A program made the translations under genes and the position numbers. From the NCBI GenBank assembly GCA_030144725.1, contig JASKMD010000010.1:3165027-3229026 (forward strand): 64,000 bases of DNA. The letters run 5' to 3'. Below, piece by piece: positions 58,971-64,000 of the stretch. The DNA is from Haematococcus lacustris. Its lineage: Eukaryota > Chlorophyta > Chlorophyceae > Chlamydomonadales > Haematococcaceae. Under the pieces are notes generated by a model. It was not told the DNA's origin. It ran no database searches and saw only the letters and a list, made by a program, of their open reading frames with translations. How positions within the stretch are numbered: position 1 is the stretch's first letter; each line of letters opens with the position of its first letter.

Positions 58971-60050
58971 AACCTTATGATCTTAAGCAGGTGGCAACAG
59001 CTTGAGCATGCAACTGGGTGCGGCAGCAGGCTGGAATTGGAGGGAGTTCCATTAGGGTGTTGATGGCACACTTGAAGGCCAGCTGGTGCATAAACCAGCC
59101 ATCACATGTTGCATGCTGGTGGTGCATACTTGGCAATGGGTGCGGAGGGATTGTGCGATGGCACACATTGGATGCTTCATTTGAATACTGCAAGCAATGA
59201 ACAGCCAGCTGAGGATCGGCAAGCACGACAACGGGGACATGACTGGCTCTACATGAGGGCTGTAGGAAACAACAGCAGTCCCACACTATGTAACAAATAG
59301 CAACACGGTGAAAAGACATTCCACTTGAGCAATGTTAAATGTCCTTGGAGGTGGCTGCGGCCAGTGTTCAGTAATGCATAGCAATCTCGCACATCAGGTA
59401 ATTACGGGCCACAATGTCAACATGAGCATGACTTGAGCAGATTCCAATTGACCTGACGCATGACCTTCCCTGGTATCAGGATAGCAAGGGCATGCTGTGA
59501 GGCTTCTCTCCACCCTGCTTGCACGCTTGATGGCGAGGGCGTAGTCTTTGCTTCTTTCTTGACACATGACCTGACGTTGCCAACCCAGGAACGTGCTTAG
59601 TTTTGTTTGGCTGCATGCGGGCTTGCTTGACTGGCTGTCTATCGGACTGGTTGCCTGCTGCCCGTCCGATGTGGGACGGGCCCACTGCCCTAGTAGCCTA
59701 TCAATTGTTATCATTAATAGGAAGTAATGAAACGTGTCCAATGCAGCAAAATGCACCAGATAGTAGCTTGCCGGCCCAGAATAACATGCATTCATTCAGC
59801 AATTCACCTCGAACGGGAGGCCCACAGGCAAACACCCTGACAGGAGAAATGTTGGGTCTATGCAAACTTGATTACTCGTTGGGTCCATGCATATTTGATT
59901 AATCACCAACATGTCGAAGTTGCGACAAGGAGATAAGCACGAACCCCCGCAGCGAGGCCAAAGCCCGTTACGCAGATCAAAACAATCGGCTGAATTTGAA
60001 GTGCCTCGCAGCGTCCATCTCTGCTCCCCGGGCCCCCCTTGGTATTCATA
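58971..60050. other. no gene recognised; 5' flank of right carA
   Basis: No domain-bearing frame. A short repeat GGGTCTATGCAAACTTGATTA / GGGTCCATGCATATTTGATTA occurs at about 59849-59900. The last 60 bp have no similarity to the 5' flank of the left carA copy, so the two copies must use different promoters. Confidence 0.5.
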
Positions 60051-60052
60051 CA

Positions 60053-63000
60053 ATGAGTCCGCTATCCAACCGACTGTCGGATAGCGCAGCAGCTGCAAGC
60101 CGCTCTGCCCGGCTCGCCTTCCGCCGGTCGGTCCGTGTCTCAGCAAGTGCGGCAGCTAGCAAGCCATGGAAGAAGAAAGACTGCAGGCTGGTGCTCGAGG
60201 ACGGCAGCGTCTGGTGGGGCAGCTCTTTTGGTGCCAAGGGGACTGAAGTCGCAGAGGTGCGGGGCCATTGCCGTGCATTTAGATTGCACATCGAGCAGCA
60301 GATCGTTTTGTATCGCATTGAGCATGCTCTTCTTCCCTGTTGCAATCGAGCTCGTCGCGATGGTGCACACTGCTATCTCGGTGTTCGCAGGTCGTGTTCA
60401 ACACGTCTATGAGCGGCTACCAGGTTCGCCTGCACGTGGGGTGTGCTAGCCGGTCACGACACGCCACACGGCTGCCTTGATGCGCGCGCAGGAGATTATG
60501 ACCGACCCCAGCTACAAGGGGCAGTTTGTGGCATTCACATGCCCGCACATTGGCAATGTGGGCATCAACACAGGTAGCTGCACGGCATGTCAGGCAGACG
60601 TTGAGAACACCTGCAAAGTAGCAGCCCACAGCTGCTGCTGTCCGAAGACGTTCTCCTGAGCTTGAGCCATGTGACCGGCAAAGCCGTGCAAGGAGCGTAG
60701 TCCTACCTCCTGCTGTAGTGACTAAGCGCTGCCGTCAGCTAGGCCGCTGCTCCTGGCTGCCCGCTTGTTTACAGAGGATATGGAGAGTGACAAGTGTCAC
60801 CTGGGCGGCATCATTGTGCGCGACCTTAGTGTGACCGTGTCCAACTACCGCTCTAGCATGACACTGGAGGAGTACTGCAAGAAGGAGAATGTGAGGGCCA
60901 GCTTGCAGAGGAGCGCCACAGGGTCCAGCCAGCTCAATTTGTGCTGTGAGCGGCATGGCGTGCATGCAGCTGCCAGCTGCTCAACATGAGCATGTGCAGA
61001 TCATGCTGGCGGCACGCATGCTGATGTCCGGCCGCAGGTGATGGGCATCAGCGACCTTGACACCCGGGCCCTGACCAAGGCGCTGCGGGATACTGGCTGC
61101 CTGGTGGGCGTGCTGACCACTGACGAGAGCAAGGCGGACGCAGAGTGCGCGGCCATGGCCAAGAGCTGGACCATTGTGGGCAAGGTGGGGGGCAGGGCGT
61201 GGGGGCTATGGTTTAGGGCTCACCCCACCTCTTGCCCTGGCTGCCAAGGTTGTCACAAGCTGAAGCCAGTAGACTTGCACGACATGGCAGGGGCAAGGGT
61301 CCCTGGAAGGTTGAGGCCATCAAGTCAGCGTCACAGACCTGCTGACCAGCTAGGTGTTGAGCCCGGCCCTGCCATTGCACCACAGCAGCAGTGACAGTCC
61401 AGGAACAGGCCCTGCTGGGCGGACCACCACCCCGCCCTGGCACCCTGGCAGCTGCTTCAGGGCTTGATAGCTGGTGATGAGCTGCACCCGCCCCACTCGC
61501 CTGCAAGTCTGGCTGCCTGGCTGTGTGCAGGACCTGCTGAGTGTGGTGACGTGTGAGAAGCCGTACGAGTGGCGGCAGCCCACTGACGCGGAGTGGGAGT
61601 TTGCCCCTAAGATGAAGGCCAGCAGCAGAGACACACCCTTCCATGTGAGCAGGCACCTGCTTTGGGATGACCTCAGGGCTGCTCCACCCTGCTGCCCTGC
61701 GCCTAGCCCCTGCTCCTGGCATTGACCCTCAGCTCCGTCACCCGCTGACACTGCAGCTGTTGCACTGCGTACTCCCTGGCCTGGTGCCCAACCCACTGAA
61801 CCAGGCTTGGGGCCAGCAGCCTCACATGCCCCTAGGCCTGTTGGTGGCTGCAGCTGCAGAGCATCTGGTAGCAAGGTGCACATATCGCTGCCCTTGCCAA
61901 CCTCACATGGTGTGTGGGGTCATGGCGGCAGGTGGTGGCGTACGATTTTGGCATCAAGCTCAACATCCTGCGGCGCCTGGCGTCCTTTGGCTGCCGCATC
62001 ACTGTGGTGCCGGCCACCTGGCCAGCCGCTGAGGTGCTGAAGCTAAACCCTGACGGCGTCTTCTTCTCCAACGGCCCGGTGAGCAGCTCAGGGCCAGGCG
62101 GGGCGCAGGGCAGGGCATCAATTGCAGCTCAGCTGGGGGAGGGTCAGCAGCTGCACGTGAGGCTCTTGTGCTCTGGCGGCTGGGCCCCATGATGGTGGCG
62201 GCTGAGGGAAGGCGTGCAGCACTGGGCCAGCAACAGCATACAGACAGGCGGTGTACGCCCTGCAATGGTGATGAAGATGAGGGAGTGGGGTGTGGAGGCT
62301 GAGGGTGATGGTGGCCAGGCTCTGGAGATGCAAGCTTTGAGGAGGGCTGCTTGCTGTCACCACATATGGGCTGGGTGCACTCTCCTCTGCCCCCTGTGCT
62401 GCAGGGTGACCCCTCCGCTGCCCCTTACGCCGTGAACAACGCCAAGGCCATCCTGGGCAAGAAGCCTGTGTTTGGCATCTGCATGGGCCACCAGATCCTG
62501 GGCCAGGCCTTCGGTGGCAAGACCTTCAAGCTCAAGTTCGGGCACCATGGGGGCAACCACCCTATCCGAGCCCCACAAGGTACTCAAGCTGGGGCTTGGG
62601 CTGGGTAGGTGGGCCTAGGGTCGAACCGGCCCGGCCCCCACCCCCTGTGATGGTGGAGTGCAGGCTAGTGTGTGGCGGGGCTGCTCTGCCTCCCAGGCTG
62701 CCACCTAGCTTGCTCTTCACTTCCCTGCAGCTGGGCCCTGGATGCCCTCATGCCCACTGCACCCAAGGCTAGCGGACACTGCCACAGGCCCAGGCCCTGT
62801 AAGGGCAGAGCGTGCAGCACTCCTCCACCTGTTGCTGATGTGGGCACCGGATGCCTCGCAGGCCGCATTGAGGTCAGCGCCCAGAACCACAACTTTGCAG
62901 TGGACCCCGCCACCCTGCCTGCGGGCGTGGAGGTGTCGCACATCAACCTCAACGACGGCACCTGTGCAGGTGAGCTGGCTGCAGGCAGCTTGCCCTACTC

Positions 63001-63232
63001 AGCTCCCTCATGGCCTGCTGCTAGGCCGCTGGGCTTGCTGGCCTGTAGCTGTTCTGAACGCCTCGCTCACAGCCTGTTCGGTGACGTCGCAGGCATGGTC
63101 TGGGCGGACAAGCGCGCCATGACCATTCAGTACCACCCCGAGGCGTCGCCGGGCCCTCACGACGCCGACGTGTGCTTCGAGCAGTTCGTGGAGTGGATGC
63201 GGGCCGAGCGAGCCGCTCCCGCCACCGTTTGA
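60053..63232 (+). CDS. carA: carbamoyl-phosphate synthase small subunit, plastid type (right copy)
   Basis: Exons 60053-60256, 60391-60423, 60492-60573, 60775-60890, 61038-61184, 61531-61644, 61932-62078, 62405-62579, 62862-62969 and 63093-63232 all join in phase with GT..AG introns and give 421 residues, about the E. coli length plus a transit peptide. Exon 2 codes only 11 residues. Domain order, catalytic Cys (GICMGHQ) and His/Glu (YHPEASPG) are as in the left copy, and the protein is identical. In this copy the frame is also open upstream to an ATG at 59996, which would add 19 residues (MKCLAASISAPRAPLGIHT); the left copy has a stop there, so the 60053 start is the shared one. The large subunit (carB) is not in the window. 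Confidence 0.96.
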
Positions 63233-63516
63233 TTGTCTGGCGCGCCGGCGTTGCACAACCGCGATTGTAGGAGTGGCTGCGCTACATGAAAGCGCAGGGT
63301 GCGCGGAGCGTATGTTGGCGAGTGGTGGCTCCAGTAGTCCAGCGCCTTGAGGCTGGAGGGGCGCCTGCGGGTTATCGATTGGAAGGAGACGACGCGTGTC
63401 ATGGCACAAGGCGCAAGAGACATGTCCTGGGATGATTATGACAATGATGGCTATTTGAAGCAATGCTATGGACCAGGACTTGAGCGTGACTACAATGTAT
63501 ATTGTGAAAGGGAGCT

Positions 63517-63521
63517 TGTAA
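63517..63521 (+). terminator. TGTAA polyadenylation signal of right carA
   Basis: TGTAA about 285 bp after the stop in a block conserved with the left copy. Confidence 0.6.
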
Positions 63522-63556
63522 ACATCGTGGTGTGTTTTCCATTCATCGTCGGTTAC

Positions 63557-64000
63557 AGCTCGCCAGTTGGGAGCGCAATCTAGCCTAGATCTAGCCTAGA
63601 TCTAGGCTAGTCAAAATCTAGGCTAGATCTAGGCTAGATTGACTAGACTAGACGGGTTTTTTTGAATCCTGTCATGGAATGATTATCATTCCGCCCGCTC
63701 AACTGCAGGTAGGCTATGGGCTTCTGCCCGCCACTGCTCGCCACTGCCCGCCTGCCTGCAAGGCACTATGTAACTATGTGAGGTCAAAACCAACTTTAAC
63801 TATGTGAGGTCAAAACCAACTTTAACCGCCAACCCAGCAAGGCCAGCAAATCAATCTGAGCTGCGCCATAGCGTCCATACAGGTGCCTGAAGCAGTTGCG
63901 CTAGTCAAATGCACATTACATGCCCATCTAGAGTGACTAGTCTAGTCGAGTCGAGACGTCAACTCGACGAGTCGAGACGAGATGACTAGGCTAGTCGAGT
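63557..64000. repeat. palindromic CTAGATCTAG and GACTAGTC-type repeats; no gene
   Basis: At 63582-63652, repeated TAGCCTAGATC / GATCTAGGCTA blocks form an extended inverted repeat. At 63776-63827 a 26-bp unit (TAACTATGTGAGGTCAAAAC-like) is duplicated. At 63931-64000, GACTAGTCTAGTCGAGTCGAG motifs continue to the window end. Similar CTAGATC clusters occur at 9871-9932. Confidence 0.75.

Larger units (their letters stand above)
60051..63556 (+). repeat. right arm of the 3.5-kb inverted duplication (carA unit)
   Basis: Mirror of 38729-42232. Homology starts at the ATG and ends shortly after the poly(A) signal region. Confidence 0.93.

Noticed and set aside
57879..58980. Ser/Gly-rich and Ala-rich proteins of about 245 codons
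   Set aside because: Low-complexity array open in all frames, with no bias toward one frame.
60053..63232. Right carA copy as a processed (retro) copy
   Set aside because: All nine introns are present at the same places as in the left copy.

Overview
The window looks like nuclear DNA of a green alga of the Chlamydomonadales. Supporting signs are very GC-rich, CAG/poly-Gln-rich coding sequence, many short exons with GT..AG introns, a plastid-type N-terminal extension on a carbamoyl-phosphate synthase subunit, TGTAA-type polyadenylation signals and a heavy load of long, nearly perfect simple repeats. The style resembles Haematococcus, but nothing here proves the genus. There are no rRNA genes, no convincing tRNA genes and no CRISPR arrays. 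A run of exactly 500 N (8847-9346) marks an assembly gap.

Layout. 1-4.3 kb: part of a minus-strand gene of unknown function, then about 1.85 kb of perfect (GGGGC)n. 5.3-8.6 kb: a plus-strand gene coding a helix-hairpin-helix-like segment followed by repeated winged-helix modules of the APC2 C-terminal type; it runs into the gap. 10.0-11.5 kb: the last three exons of an AIFM2/FSP1-like oxidoreductase. 13.9-19.4 kb: an unrecognised multi-exon plus-strand gene whose introns hold a hAT-type MITE, a (CTGAC)n array and a 1-kb GGCA/GGCG array. 20.07-31.16 kb: a young, minus-strand Ty3/gypsy chromovirus-type LTR retrotransposon (GCCGG target duplication) with a second, even younger element (identical 200-bp LTRs, CGACA duplication) nested in it; the inner one has lost reverse transcriptase, RNase H and the integrase core. 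31-38 kb: remnants, including two oppositely oriented Fanzor/TnpB-like C-terminal fragments and a second hAT-type MITE.

38.7-63.6 kb is framed by a large inverted duplication. Two copies of the small subunit of carbamoyl-phosphate synthase (carA; ten exons, 421 residues, identical predicted protein) face each other with about 17.8 kb between them. That interval holds a minus-strand repeat-rich gene with a GCR1-type-like segment (44.1-48.3 kb), a 6.6-kb DNA transposon with 247-bp terminal inverted repeats and a KDZ-like transposase gene (48.5-55.1 kb, itself carrying a truncated LINE), a hAT transposase fragment, a foldback MITE and more satellites.

The genes do not form a pathway. carA is the one clear housekeeping function: glutamine hydrolysis feeding carbamoyl phosphate to arginine and pyrimidine synthesis in the plastid. 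The most interesting signals are the shared in-frame UAG between Gag and Pol in both LTR elements, the inverted carA pair whose identity starts at the start codon, the serial APC2-type winged-helix modules with matched intron phases, and the complete long-TIR KDZ-like element.
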